NCBI RefSeq assembly: GCF_025985425.1
Contig: NZ_CP094972.1
Location: 1,116,001 to 1,180,000 of the forward strand
From: Entomomonas sp. E2T0
GTDB lineage: Bacteria; Pseudomonadota; Gammaproteobacteria; Pseudomonadales; Pseudomonadaceae
Reading direction: 5' to 3'
Length of the DNA: 64,000 nucleotides
The notes beneath the pieces are model-generated. The model saw only the letters and a list, made by a program, of their open reading frames with translations, did not search any database and was not told where the DNA came from. Of the stretch, positions 29,171-39,307 are shown in pieces; position 1 is the stretch's first letter; each line of letters starts with the position of its first letter. Position numbers and translations under genes: made by a program.

Positions 29171-32100
29171 ATGAAGTTAAGAACTCTATGTATTGTTATT
29201 AATAGCTTGATTTTTTCTACAGGAAGTTATGCAACTGATTATACAACAAACACAACATTATCAAATAAATCTACAGATACAACAATAAATATTTCTAATG
29301 GTGCTCAGGTCAATATTGCAGGCAATGGTTCTGTTGAGGTTAATAATACAGATGTTAGTGGATCAGGTGCGGCAGATACTATTTTAATTGATAATGGTGG
29401 TATTAATTTAGGTACTGGCTCTAGTATTGGTGCTGATATCACTGCAACTACGCCAAATGATAATACGAACTTTTATAATAGAACAGTGGGTATCTATGTT
29501 CGATCAGACAGTGGTATGCAAACTACTAATACAGTAACTGCTGATGAGTTAACTATTACTATGGATGCCTCTAATAATGCAAATAGAACAGCTGCTGTTT
29601 ATGGAATTTATACCGATAGAAATAATAATGGTAGTACCATAGAGTATAATTTGACAGGTGAAACAAGAATAGAGATTAAGAATAATAACACTTTTTCAGG
29701 AAATTCTGGTCAGTTAAATGGGATTGGTTTAACTAATAGTGCCAACGGAACAATAGATTTTTCAGCAGAACATTTAACAATTAATATCGATGACAATCAT
29801 GACTCTGGCAATTATGTGGGTATGAAGTTTAAAAATAATACTTCTGCTGCAACGTCAAGTCTACATGCTGAATACAATATGGCAATGATTGAGATTAATG
29901 CGGATAATCAAATTGTTAATGGATTAGGTGTTTTTGTAAAAAATGCGGAAATAGAAAATTCAGCTGGAACACAAATTACCTTTAATTCTAAAGGGGATAT
30001 TGCAACTACTACTAACTCATCTTTAAGTGATGATGAAGGTGTTCATGGTATTAAAGTGAATAATACAGGTAGTTTTGCAGGAAGTAATATAAGGGTCGAT
30101 TTTTTAGCCGATGGTAATATAGGTGGTGGTACAACAGATACTATTGTTAATGGGGTCAATATTAATAATAACTCAACATTAACTAGTAATGATTTAAAGG
30201 TTAGTTTTAATGCACAACAGGCAATTTCCTCTGCTATTGGTATTAACGTGGATTCAGGCTCTGAATTAATAAATACAGGACTGATAACTATAACAATGGA
30301 TGCAGCCAGTGAGCTTGTTGCTAAGGCCATTAATGTTGATGCTGGATCATTAGCTACTCGGGATACCATTATTCAAATAACAAGTGATACTAGCAATAGT
30401 AATGGGTTTAGCAAAGGGGTAAAAGGGATTGCTATAGATAATACAGGAAAAGTGGAGTTAGATGGATATACATCTATTACACTAGAACAACAAGCTAATA
30501 ATAGTTCCATGGTCGGTGTGGATATTGCTGGGGCTGATAGTACATTAATTGGCAAAGACTATATATCTATTGAGTTGAAGAGCCAAACGAATACAGAAGA
30601 GGTGGTGGGTATTAATGTATCAGCTACTTCTTCTTCATCTACTATTAAGAACCTTGATTTAGATTTGAATGTTTTAGCAATTAGTTCCTCAGGTGAAGAT
30701 GCAACAGGTGCTTATATTAGAACTACGGATGGATTATCAGATATTAAGACACAAAGTTTGCTGTTAAATTCTTCTTCTCCTCTGGGTAATGATGTACTAG
30801 CTATTGATGCCACTGGTGGTAAATTAGCCATTAATGTGGCAAATGATAGTCATGTTATTGGTGATATGAATGTTGCTAATATTGGAACGATAGTTGATTT
30901 TACTTCAAGCGGCATTACATATATTGAAAGTAATATTACAGCAGCCAATAGTGGTGAAATTAATTTAGATTTACAAAATGGCCAGCTAATAGGCAGTGCT
31001 TCAAATAGCTCAGGAGCAGGTAATATAGGATTAACATTATCTAATAATATGACTTGGGATATGACAGCAAGCTCTCAAGTTACAGATTTAGATTTATCTG
31101 ATAGTACAATTAATTTTGTTCCTACGCTAGATAGCACCCTTATCACTAACTCGCTTCAATCAACTAATGGTGGTGGAAGTTTTAAGATGCATGTTGATAT
31201 GGGAGCGCAAACAGGTGATAAGATAATTATAGGTGATTCTAGCTCACCGCTTACACAAGGTTCTTCAGATGGCGCGTATTCATTAGTTTTGACTAATAAT
31301 GGTGCAGCGGCAACAACTGGTAATGAACTTTATGATGTAGTAGAAGATTACAGCCCAACAGCAAATGCAAACGCAACTTTTACTTCAAATACTGTTGAGC
31401 AGGGTGGTTTTCAATATGGTTTACGCACAACCGTAAATGGCCAAGGTGCTAAAGTTCACCAATTATATGCTCTAAATAGAAAATCTAGTTCAGCAGATGC
31501 GGCTATAAGCTTTTTAAATACTAATTATTTATTATCTTATATTGATTTACAAACTTTGTTCCAGCGAATGGGGGAGCTAAGAAGTAACCAAGGGCAAGAG
31601 GGTAATTTGTGGATTAGAAGTTATGCAGGTAAATTAAATTCATTTTCTACTAACCATGGATTACGTGGTTTTCATATGAACTATTCAGGTCTGCAATTAG
31701 GTATTGATAAACTGATTACTGGTAATAACGGTGATACATATGTTGGTTTAATGGCAGGCTATAGTGATGCAGACCCTCGTTATAGAAATAATGGTTCTGG
31801 TGGTGTTAGGGGTATCAATTTTGGTATGTATGGAACCTATATTGCTAATAATGGTTTTTATGTGGATGCTGTTGCAAAATATCATCGAATGAAAAATAAC
31901 TTCTCAGTAAAAGATAGTTTGGGGGATAGTGTTAAAGGTAAAAGTAAGAGTGATGGTTACAGCCTTTCTCTAGAAGCAGGTAAGCGTTTTAATATTGAAC
32001 AGACAGCTTTTTACTTAGAGCCTCAGGCACAGGTTGTTTATAGTCATCAACAAGGTGATAAAGTGAATGCGAGTAATGGCTTACGAGTAAAGTTAGGCAG

Positions 32101-32398
32101 TTATGACTCATTAATTGGTAGCACAAGGTTAGCGGTTGGTTATAATCTTGTAAAAGGGGATAGCCCAATTGATTTACAAGTAAAGAGCGGCTATGTGAGG
32201 GAGTTTAAAGGTAATACATCCTATCATTTGAATACTTATAAAGAAGACTATAAGTTTAGAGGTGGTTGGGTTGAAACCAGTGTTGGTGTATCAGCACAGC
32301 TTAATAAGCAACATAATATTTATGGTGAAGTAAGTTATGCTAATGGAAGTCGCTTTGATAAACGCCAAATTAATTTAGGTTATCGTTTCCAATTTTAA
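29171..32398 (+). CDS. Type V autotransporter with beta-helical passenger
   Basis: 1075 residues. A Sec signal peptide covers residues 1-21, with a cleavage site after SYA. The passenger (about 22-780) is rich in Asn, Ser, Thr and Ile and made of irregular short beta repeats, as in pertactin-like beta-helices. The autotransporter barrel occupies about the last 280 residues, with GNLWIRSYAGKLNSF near its start and the terminal INLGYRFQF ending in Phe. No protease triad, RGD or other functional motif was found in the passenger, so adhesion or autoaggregation is only a guess. It is a single gene flanked by terminators. Confidence 0.9.
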   Translation: MKLRTLCIVINSLIFSTGSYATDYTTNTTLSNKSTDTTINISNGAQVNIAGNGSVEVNNTDVSGSGAADTILIDNGGINLGTGSSIGADITATTPNDNTNFYNRTVGIYVRSDSGMQTTNTVTADELTITMDASNNANRTAAVYGIYTDRNNNGSTIEYNLTGETRIEIKNNNTFSGNSGQLNGIGLTNSANGTIDFSAEHLTINIDDNHDSGNYVGMKFKNNTSAATSSLHAEYNMAMIEINADNQIVNGLGVFVKNAEIENSAGTQITFNSKGDIATTTNSSLSDDEGVHGIKVNNTGSFAGSNIRVDFLADGNIGGGTTDTIVNGVNINNNSTLTSNDLKVSFNAQQAISSAIGINVDSGSELINTGLITITMDAASELVAKAINVDAGSLATRDTIIQITSDTSNSNGFSKGVKGIAIDNTGKVELDGYTSITLEQQANNSSMVGVDIAGADSTLIGKDYISIELKSQTNTEEVVGINVSATSSSSTIKNLDLDLNVLAISSSGEDATGAYIRTTDGLSDIKTQSLLLNSSSPLGNDVLAIDATGGKLAINVANDSHVIGDMNVANIGTIVDFTSSGITYIESNITAANSGEINLDLQNGQLIGSASNSSGAGNIGLTLSNNMTWDMTASSQVTDLDLSDSTINFVPTLDSTLITNSLQSTNGGGSFKMHVDMGAQTGDKIIIGDSSSPLTQGSSDGAYSLVLTNNGAAATTGNELYDVVEDYSPTANANATFTSNTVEQGGFQYGLRTTVNGQGAKVHQLYALNRKSSSADAAISFLNTNYLLSYIDLQTLFQRMGELRSNQGQEGNLWIRSYAGKLNSFSTNHGLRGFHMNYSGLQLGIDKLITGNNGDTYVGLMAGYSDADPRYRNNGSGGVRGINFGMYGTYIANNGFYVDAVAKYHRMKNNFSVKDSLGDSVKGKSKSDGYSLSLEAGKRFNIEQTAFYLEPQAQVVYSHQQGDKVNASNGLRVKLGSYDSLIGSTRLAVGYNLVKGDSPIDLQVKSGYVREFKGNTSYHLNTYKEDYKFRGGWVETSVGVSAQLNKQHNIYGEVSYANGSRFDKRQINLGYRFQF

Positions 32399-32405
32399 TA
32401 TTATT

Positions 32406-32437
32406 AAAAGGGAAGAGATTAAATATCTTCCCTTTTT
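32406..32437. terminator. Bidirectional terminator autotransporter/gst
   Basis: AAAAGGGAAGA at 32406-32416 pairs with 32426-32436 and a T tract continues. It serves the two convergent genes. Confidence 0.85.
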
Positions 32438-32447
32438 TCTGTAAAGC

Positions 32448-33050
32448 TTATTTCTTCTCAGCCGCCAGTGCTGTTTTTACAGAAGGGCGTTCTTCCATAT
32501 TTTTAATAAAATGGGTTAGATTGGCTAATGATGCCATTTCTAGATTCATTTTTTTAGCCCATGTAAGAATGGTATATAAATAGAAATCCGCAACATTGAT
32601 TTGCTCACCTAGTAAAAAATCTTTATGGTTCAACTGGCTGTCAACATAAGCCAATTTCTTTTCTAATTGTTTACGGGTAGCTTGTTTTAAATCCTCTGGA
32701 AATTTTGGATTAAATAATGGGCTAAAGCCTTTATGTAATTCAGTAGCAATATAGTTAAGCCACTCTAAAGCTTCATAATATTTGAAATCAGTCTGTGGGG
32801 GCATTAAATGTTTGCTAGATGCATGGTTAGCTATATATTGAACAATCACAGCCCCTTCAGTTAATAAATTACCATTATCTAATAAAAGTGCAGGAACTTG
32901 TCCTTTAGGGTTAACTTTTAAATAGTCATCACCTTGCTCAGTTTTTTTAGTAGCGAGATCCACTCTTTCTAAATCAAAGTGAACTCCCGCTTCACAAAGT
33001 ACCATATGAGGTGATAATGAGCAGGCACCTGGAGCATAAAAAAGTTTCAT
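32448..33050 (-). CDS. gstA: Glutathione S-transferase, beta class
   Basis: Cytosolic conjugation of glutathione to electrophiles. 200 residues. The thioredoxin-like N-terminal domain starts MKLFYAPGACSLSPHMVL, with the beta-class Cys10; the cis-Pro segment is GQVPALLL near residue 51 and the glutathione-binding TEGAVIVQYI follows. The helical C-terminal domain includes DFLLGEQINVADFYLYTIL. No partner gene is adjacent. Confidence 0.92.
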   Translation of the reverse strand: MKLFYAPGACSLSPHMVLCEAGVHFDLERVDLATKKTEQGDDYLKVNPKGQVPALLLDNGNLLTEGAVIVQYIANHASSKHLMPPQTDFKYYEALEWLNYIATELHKGFSPLFNPKFPEDLKQATRKQLEKKLAYVDSQLNHKDFLLGEQINVADFYLYTILTWAKKMNLEMASLANLTHFIKNMEERPSVKTALAAEKK

Positions 33051-33348
33051 AATGTATTCCTTATATTTAAATATTAGAGACTGTTTTCACTATCTTGTTA
33101 AAATCAACTTAACATAAGGGAGCTTTTGATAAAAATAGCAAATTCGTCTTAGTGTAATAATAGATCAATTATAAGACGGGTTAGTTCCAGCAAATTGTAA
33201 ATAGATATGATAATTACAAAACAATGGTTGGATAAGCTTGTTATCTTTGATACTTGGTGAGAAACAAAGTTATATGGAATTAATTTACCTTAATAGATAA
33301 GAGAGAGGTAAAATAGCTTCTTTTTAGTATTACTTAGGTTTATAGATA

Positions 33349-36300
33349 ATGGCTGTTTCTTTCGTTCATTTACGTGTTCACACTGAATATTCACTGGTTG
33401 ATGGTTTAGTAAGAGTGAAGCCACTGATTAAAGCAGCAACTGCCGCTAATATGCCAGCAGTAGCAGTAACTGATCAGAATAATTTATGCGCCTTAATTAA
33501 ATTTTATAAAACTGCCAATAGTTCAGGGATTAAACCTATCTGTGGAGCTGACTTATGGGTAGCCAGTCGTTTTCCTGATGGGCCTGTGAGCCGTTTAACT
33601 TTATTGGTAATGAATGAGCAAGGCTATCGTAATTTAACAGAGCTTATTTCAAAAGGCTTTGAACAAGGCCAAAGTGAAGGAATGATCATAGTCGAGCGAG
33701 ACTGGGTAAAGGTCGCAGCAGAAGGCTTAATTGCTTTATCAGGTGCAAGGGAAGGGGAAATAGGACAAGCTTTGTTATCTAATAACCCTAATGATGCCGA
33801 TGAGTTATTAAAAGAATGGCTTAATTATTTTAAAGATAGTTTTTATTTAGAAGTACAACGTACTAATAGACCACAAGAAGAAGAATACCTCCATGCAGCG
33901 GTGGCTCTAGCTTCTCGACATGATGTGCCTTTGGTTGCTACCAATGATGTACGTTTTTTAACTGAAGAAGAGTTTGAAGCACATGAAACAAGAGTTTGTA
34001 TTGGTGAGGGAAGGGTATTAGATGATTCAAAGCGACCACGTTTTTATAGTAATCAGCAATATTTAAAAACACCAGAGGAGATGGCTGAGTTATTTAGTGA
34101 CTTGCCAGAGGCTTTAGAAAATACAGTTGAAATTGCCAAGCGTTGTAATATTAAAGTACAGTTAGGCAAGTATTTCTTACCTAATTATCCTGTGCCTGAA
34201 GGCATGACCATGGATGATTTTTTCCGTAAAGAGTCTTTGGATGGTTTAGAAGAAAGGTTAACGCATACCTTACCTAAAGATACACCTGATTACGATGCAA
34301 AAAAACAAGTGTATTTAGACCGTTTGAAATTTGAGTTAGATATTATTATTCAAATGGGTTTCCCTGGTTACTTCCTTATTGTGATGGACTTTATTAAATG
34401 GGCCAAGAATAATGGTGTGCCTGTAGGACCGGGTCGTGGTTCTGGGGCGGGTTCCTTAGTAGCGTATTCTTTAAAAATTACTGACCTTGACCCACTAGCG
34501 TATGATTTACTGTTTGAACGTTTTTTAAATCCAGAGCGGATCTCCATGCCTGACTTTGACGTGGATTTCTGTATGGATGGTCGTGACCGAGTGATTGACT
34601 ATGTGGCTGAAACCTATGGTCGTAACGCAGTTAGTCAAATTATTACCTTTGGTACAATGGCTGCTAAGGGGGTTGTACGAGATGTGGCACGCGTGCAGGG
34701 TAAATCATATGGTTTAGCCGATCGATTATCAAAAATGATTCCTTTTGAAATAGGGATGACTTTACAGAAAGCTTATGAGCAAGAAGAAAACTTAAGGGAT
34801 TTTCTGAAAAATGATGATGAAGCTGCCGAAATTTGGGAAATGTCCTTAAAGTTAGAAGGTATTACTCGTAATACAGGTAAGCATGCGGGAGGGGTGGTTA
34901 TTGCACCTACTAAGTTAACGGATTTTTCTCCTGTACAATGTGATGAAGATGGCCATAATTTAGTCACGCAATATGATAAAGATGATGTTGAAGCAGCCGG
35001 TCTAGTCAAATTTGACTTTTTAGGGCTTAGAACATTAACCATTATTGATTGGGCAATAGCAACTATTAATCGTGAGCGTGCTAAGCAGGAGGAGCCTCCT
35101 CTAGATATCAACTTTATTCCTCTGGATGATGATAAAACCTATAAACTCTTACAACGAGCAGAAACAACAGCAGTGTTCCAGCTAGAGTCTAGAGGAATGA
35201 AAGAGCTGATTAAAAAGCTTAAACCTGACTGTTTAGAAGATATTATCGCATTGGTAGCATTATTTCGGCCTGGGCCATTGCAATCAGGAATGGTGGATGA
35301 TTTTATAAACCGTAAACATGGTCGTGCAGAATTAGCTTTTCCCCATCCTGATTATCAATTGGAGAGCTTAAGATCTGTATTATCACCTACTTATGGCATT
35401 ATCTTGTATCAAGAACAAGTAATGCAAATTGCACAAGTAATGGCAGGTTATACCCTTGGTGGTGCGGATATGTTGCGTCGAGCCATGGGTAAAAAGAAAC
35501 CTGAAGAAATGGCAAAGCAACGCTCTGTTTTTTTAGAGGGTTCTGAGAAAAATGGTATTGATCAGGATTTGGCAGGCAATATTTTTGATTTGGTAGAAAA
35601 ATTTGCTGGTTATGGCTTTAATAAGTCTCACTCTGCTGCTTATGGCCTAGTTTCCTACCAAACAGCTTGGTTAAAAACTCATTACCCTGCACCTTTTATG
35701 GCGGCTGTACTTTCTGCTGATATGCATAACACAGATAAAGTAGTTACGCTTATTGAAGAATGCCGCAGCATGAAGTTGCGTATAGATGCTCCAGATGTAA
35801 ATGCTTCTGAATTTAAATTTACAGTAGGTGATGATCAGCGAATTATTTATGGCTTAGGTGCGATTAAAGGGGTTGGTGAAGGGCCTGTTGAAGCTATTGT
35901 AGAGGCTCGTCAAGCAGGACCATTTAAAGACTTATTTGATTTCTGTAAGCGGGTAGATTTAAAACGTATTAATAAACGTACCTTAGAAGCATTGATTCGC
36001 TCTGGAGCTTTAGATCGTTTAGGCCCTCATTACCATGATGAATTAAAGGCATATAAAGCCACGGTTGATAGAAATCGTGCAGTATTAGCTGCTGCAATGG
36101 ATGATGCTATTCAAGCTGCTGAACAACAGGCAAGAAGTAAAGACAGCGGTCATATTGATTTATTTGCTGATTTATTTGTGGATGAGTCAACAGGGGATGT
36201 ATATCAAGCCTACAAAAAAATTCGTGAACTATCGATTAAAGATCGTCTAAAAGGGGAGAAAGAAACTCTTGGTCTCTATTTAACAGGACACCCTATTGAC

Positions 36301-36870
36301 GAGTATGAAGTAGAAGTACGTCGCTTTGCGAAACAGCGTATTGTTGACCTCAAACCCTCAAGAGATAGTCAAACTATTGCTGGACTTATTGTTAGCATGC
36401 GAGTGATGAAAAATAAGAAAGGCGATAAAATGGGTTTTATCGTACTAGATGATCGTTCAGGACGTATTGAAGCATCCTTATTTGCAGATGTTTTTAGTGA
36501 GTTTCAGGCTTTATTACAAACAGATGCTATGGTTGTTGTAGAGGGTGAAGTTAGTCATGATGATTTTTCTGGTGGACTAAGATTACGCGTTAAAAAAGTT
36601 CATAGTTTATTGGATGCACGAGTAAGTTTAGCAGAGAGTTTACGTATCTGTGTTAAACCAGAACAGTTAGCTATCGATAAACTAAATTGGTTAACCAGTT
36701 TATTACAACAACATAAAGGTAGTTGCCCAATCAGTTTAGATTATCAAAATGAGCAAGCAACAGCGTTATTAAAGTTAGGCAATGAGTGGCAAATTAAACC
36801 AGCTGATCAATTGATTCAGTTGCTAAGAGATCAATTTGGTAGAGATAATGTCTATTTGAATTATCGTTAA
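33349..36870 (+). CDS. dnaE: DNA polymerase III alpha subunit
   Basis: Replicative polymerase catalytic subunit, 1173 residues. The N-terminal PHP domain begins FVHLRVHTEYSLVDG. The catalytic aspartates lie in PDFDVDFC near residues 400-406, and the palm continues with FGTMAAKGVVRDVARVQG. The beta-clamp-binding, helix-hairpin-helix and C-terminal OB domains follow (KGDKMGFIVLDDRSGRIEASLF). In many proteobacteria dnaE lies next to accA; here a sulfatase-fold gene and a TPM gene sit between them. Confidence 0.98.
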   Translation: MAVSFVHLRVHTEYSLVDGLVRVKPLIKAATAANMPAVAVTDQNNLCALIKFYKTANSSGIKPICGADLWVASRFPDGPVSRLTLLVMNEQGYRNLTELISKGFEQGQSEGMIIVERDWVKVAAEGLIALSGAREGEIGQALLSNNPNDADELLKEWLNYFKDSFYLEVQRTNRPQEEEYLHAAVALASRHDVPLVATNDVRFLTEEEFEAHETRVCIGEGRVLDDSKRPRFYSNQQYLKTPEEMAELFSDLPEALENTVEIAKRCNIKVQLGKYFLPNYPVPEGMTMDDFFRKESLDGLEERLTHTLPKDTPDYDAKKQVYLDRLKFELDIIIQMGFPGYFLIVMDFIKWAKNNGVPVGPGRGSGAGSLVAYSLKITDLDPLAYDLLFERFLNPERISMPDFDVDFCMDGRDRVIDYVAETYGRNAVSQIITFGTMAAKGVVRDVARVQGKSYGLADRLSKMIPFEIGMTLQKAYEQEENLRDFLKNDDEAAEIWEMSLKLEGITRNTGKHAGGVVIAPTKLTDFSPVQCDEDGHNLVTQYDKDDVEAAGLVKFDFLGLRTLTIIDWAIATINRERAKQEEPPLDINFIPLDDDKTYKLLQRAETTAVFQLESRGMKELIKKLKPDCLEDIIALVALFRPGPLQSGMVDDFINRKHGRAELAFPHPDYQLESLRSVLSPTYGIILYQEQVMQIAQVMAGYTLGGADMLRRAMGKKKPEEMAKQRSVFLEGSEKNGIDQDLAGNIFDLVEKFAGYGFNKSHSAAYGLVSYQTAWLKTHYPAPFMAAVLSADMHNTDKVVTLIEECRSMKLRIDAPDVNASEFKFTVGDDQRIIYGLGAIKGVGEGPVEAIVEARQAGPFKDLFDFCKRVDLKRINKRTLEALIRSGALDRLGPHYHDELKAYKATVDRNRAVLAAAMDDAIQAAEQQARSKDSGHIDLFADLFVDESTGDVYQAYKKIRELSIKDRLKGEKETLGLYLTGHPIDEYEVEVRRFAKQRIVDLKPSRDSQTIAGLIVSMRVMKNKKGDKMGFIVLDDRSGRIEASLFADVFSEFQALLQTDAMVVVEGEVSHDDFSGGLRLRVKKVHSLLDARVSLAESLRICVKPEQLAIDKLNWLTSLLQQHKGSCPISLDYQNEQATALLKLGNEWQIKPADQLIQLLRDQFGRDNVYLNYR

Positions 36871-36934
36871 TTAGTAGTGTTCAATCAGTAGGTTTTTTTA
36901 TTTGTGAAATAGTGATGTGTGTAGGGATAATGTA

Positions 36935-38335
36935 GTGGAATTTTTTAAACGGCTAGATTGGTTTAATAAAGATAATATTGTAAAAGCTTTTCTTATTGGA
37001 ATACTTTTACCAAATACTTTAATTTACCTTGTTGTTATTTTTATTGATATCAACATTACAAGATATCCTATAAATATAGACTATTTTTTACCTGTCATCT
37101 TATTAGCCTGTGCTAATAGGTATTTTAAAATTTTGGGTGGAATAACATTTATACTTTTCTTTTGTATAGATGCACTATTTATAATTTTACGATGTATTCC
37201 TTATCAAATTACACTGCCAGACTTTTTTTATTTATTGGCTTCTTTATTTAATGGCCCTCCAATTTTTAAGTATTATGCAGCTGGTGTATTAGTATTAGCT
37301 TTATTTCAGTTAGTTTTATTATGTTATTTCTCCACAAAAGCTAATATTAAATCATTATTTCTTATAATGTCCCTGTCATTCATATTAGGTATAGTGGTAT
37401 CGCTATCTCTATATGTAAATATAATTAGCAGTCAGTCTTTTTACTTTATAAAGAATTATGAAAAAGTAATGAAGTTATCAGATGATGTTGTGTTACATCC
37501 AACAGACTTTGATAATGCTTCTAAGCCTTGGTTTGATAAACTTAGTAAAAATGAAAAATTAAGTCCTAAGTTATTGTTGGTGGTCAATGAGTCATGGGGG
37601 GTGCCTAAAAATTTAGAAGTACAACAAGATATATTGGCTAAATTAAAAGCCAAAAAGGATATTTTTGATTTCTTTAATGAAGGGGCTAGCTTGGCAGGAG
37701 ATAATACAAGCTCTGGTGAGTTAAGAGAGCTTTGTGAGTCAAAAGTTTTCGGTTTAAGTAGCTTATTTGCAGCACATATATCCTATGGATATAAAAAGTG
37801 TTTGCCAAATCAATTAGTTAAGCAGGGGTATAATACAATATCACTACATGCATTATCTGATATTTTGTATGATCGTAAGCATTGGTACCCAATTGTTGGA
37901 TTTAATGAAATTTATTTTGGGGGAGATATCGATTTACCAAAAGATAGTTTTGAGAATAGGGCTATTTTTGATCCAAGTTTAGTTCCATTTATTGCTGAAA
38001 AATTTGGGGATAATAAAAAGATATTTTTATATTGGCTAACATTAACAACACATTATAATTATCCAGAGAAAGAAATTAAAAATCATAGGTTTTCCTGTGA
38101 GAAATTTAATATCCCACGTGATATTGATACATGTCGTAATTTGATGTTACAAGCACAGTATTTTGATGCTCTTGCAGATTTGGTAAGTAAGCCCGAAATG
38201 GCAGGGGCTGAGGTGGTAGTAATAGGTGATCATAATCCATCATTCTTTATAGATAAGAATGGACAAAATATGAGTTATTTTGTTGAAAAAGAAGTGTATT
38301 GGATTCATTTTAAAGTAAAAGATAAAAAACAGTAA
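36935..38335 (+). CDS. Membrane sulfatase-fold enzyme (phosphoethanolamine/phosphoglycerol transferase-like)
   Basis: 466 residues from GTG at 36935, chosen because AGGGA lies seven bases upstream; an in-frame GTG at 36917 is possible. Five hydrophobic helices (residues 15-165) precede a periplasmic alkaline-phosphatase-fold domain. Metal and nucleophile segments are LLLVVNESWG, GDNTSSGELREL with probable nucleophile Thr258, and the C-terminal VVVIGDHNPSFF. This is the layout of lipid-phosphate head-group transferases that modify lipid A, membrane-derived glucans or teichoic acid-like polymers. The acceptor is unknown. Compared with EptA it is shorter and lacks several cysteines. It was probably inserted between dnaE and accA. 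Confidence 0.75.
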   Translation: MEFFKRLDWFNKDNIVKAFLIGILLPNTLIYLVVIFIDINITRYPINIDYFLPVILLACANRYFKILGGITFILFFCIDALFIILRCIPYQITLPDFFYLLASLFNGPPIFKYYAAGVLVLALFQLVLLCYFSTKANIKSLFLIMSLSFILGIVVSLSLYVNIISSQSFYFIKNYEKVMKLSDDVVLHPTDFDNASKPWFDKLSKNEKLSPKLLLVVNESWGVPKNLEVQQDILAKLKAKKDIFDFFNEGASLAGDNTSSGELRELCESKVFGLSSLFAAHISYGYKKCLPNQLVKQGYNTISLHALSDILYDRKHWYPIVGFNEIYFGGDIDLPKDSFENRAIFDPSLVPFIAEKFGDNKKIFLYWLTLTTHYNYPEKEIKNHRFSCEKFNIPRDIDTCRNLMLQAQYFDALADLVSKPEMAGAEVVVIGDHNPSFFIDKNGQNMSYFVEKEVYWIHFKVKDKKQ

Positions 38336-38380
38336 TTATTTCATTATATTAATTAAGCGTTTATTGAAAATTTTTGTTAG

Positions 38381-38405
38381 CTAGCCAAGTTTTATATTTG
38401 GCTAG
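38381..38405. terminator. Bidirectional hairpin between convergent genes
   Basis: CTAGCCAA at 38381-38388 pairs with 38398-38405, just beyond the stop codons of the sulfatase-fold and TPM genes. Confidence 0.6.
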
Positions 38406-38412
38406 TTAATTA

Positions 38413-39153
38413 TTACCATGATCCACTAGCGCCACCGCCACCAGATCGTCCACCACCAAAGCCTCCTCTTTTCTTATTGCCACTTAGTAGCAATTTGATA
38501 ACAATTAATATTAAAAACCCTGCGATTGTAAAAAATATCCATCCCCACCCTTTTTTACCTGAGCGCATACAAGATATTGCTGCACCAATACAAAGAATAG
38601 CTAAAGCCGTTAATCCTAACTCCCAACGATAGAAGTAAAACCATGAAACTTGCTTAGTGACATTATTAATAACTGCTTGTGTTCCTTCATAAATACCTCT
38701 GCTATAGTCACCTGTTTTAAAAAAAGGTAGCATTTTTTCATCAATAACATCTTTCATTAATCCATTGTATTTAGAGGAATAGCCTAAGCCTAGCTCAATT
38801 CTTACCTTTCTATCTTGTTTAGAGACTAAAATCATTATGCCATCATTAGTCTCTTTATGGCCTACACCCCAAGTATTAAAAAAGTCAGTGGCAAATGGTT
38901 CAATAGTTGTGCCTGTATAGCCATAGTCAGCCATTGCATTAATAGTAACGACTACAATTTCTATGCCTGTTTGTTCTTCGACAGTTTCTAGTTGTCTTAA
39001 TAAATTACTTTTATCTGTGGGATGGACTATATTGGCAAAATCATTAACATAATCATTGTTTGGTGATGGATATACTGTTTCAGCATAAACTGTTATATGG
39101 CAGAAAAGGGAACTAAAAATAATAATAAATAGTGGGCGAAGTAAATAGTTCAT
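38413..39153 (-). CDS. TPM-domain membrane protein, YgcG family
   Basis: 246 residues. The signal peptide or anchor covers residues 1-24, followed by a periplasmic TPM domain (about 25-165) with VNDFANIVHP, GIEIVVVTI and RKVRIELGLGYSSKYNG. Two transmembrane helices (about 175-190 and 200-222) follow, and the tail is Gly/Ser-rich, ending GGGASGSW. TPM domains bind divalent metal and some have phosphatase activity; the role of YgcG proteins is unknown, though they are linked to photosystem or envelope repair in other groups. No LemA gene, its common neighbour, is adjacent. Confidence 0.87.
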   Translation of the reverse strand: MNYLLRPLFIIIFSSLFCHITVYAETVYPSPNNDYVNDFANIVHPTDKSNLLRQLETVEEQTGIEIVVVTINAMADYGYTGTTIEPFATDFFNTWGVGHKETNDGIMILVSKQDRKVRIELGLGYSSKYNGLMKDVIDEKMLPFFKTGDYSRGIYEGTQAVINNVTKQVSWFYFYRWELGLTALAILCIGAAISCMRSGKKGWGWIFFTIAGFLILIVIKLLLSGNKKRGGFGGGRSGGGGASGSW

Positions 39154-39307
39154 AAATTTCCTTGTTAAATGGTTATTCCATGACGAACTTATGATTTATG
39201 TATATAATCTATCATAATATAAATTTAATTGTTAATTAGCTGTTTAAGAGATGAAAAGTTATAATGGCTAATTAATTATGGTATTATTTTAACTAAGCGG
39301 GATGGTT

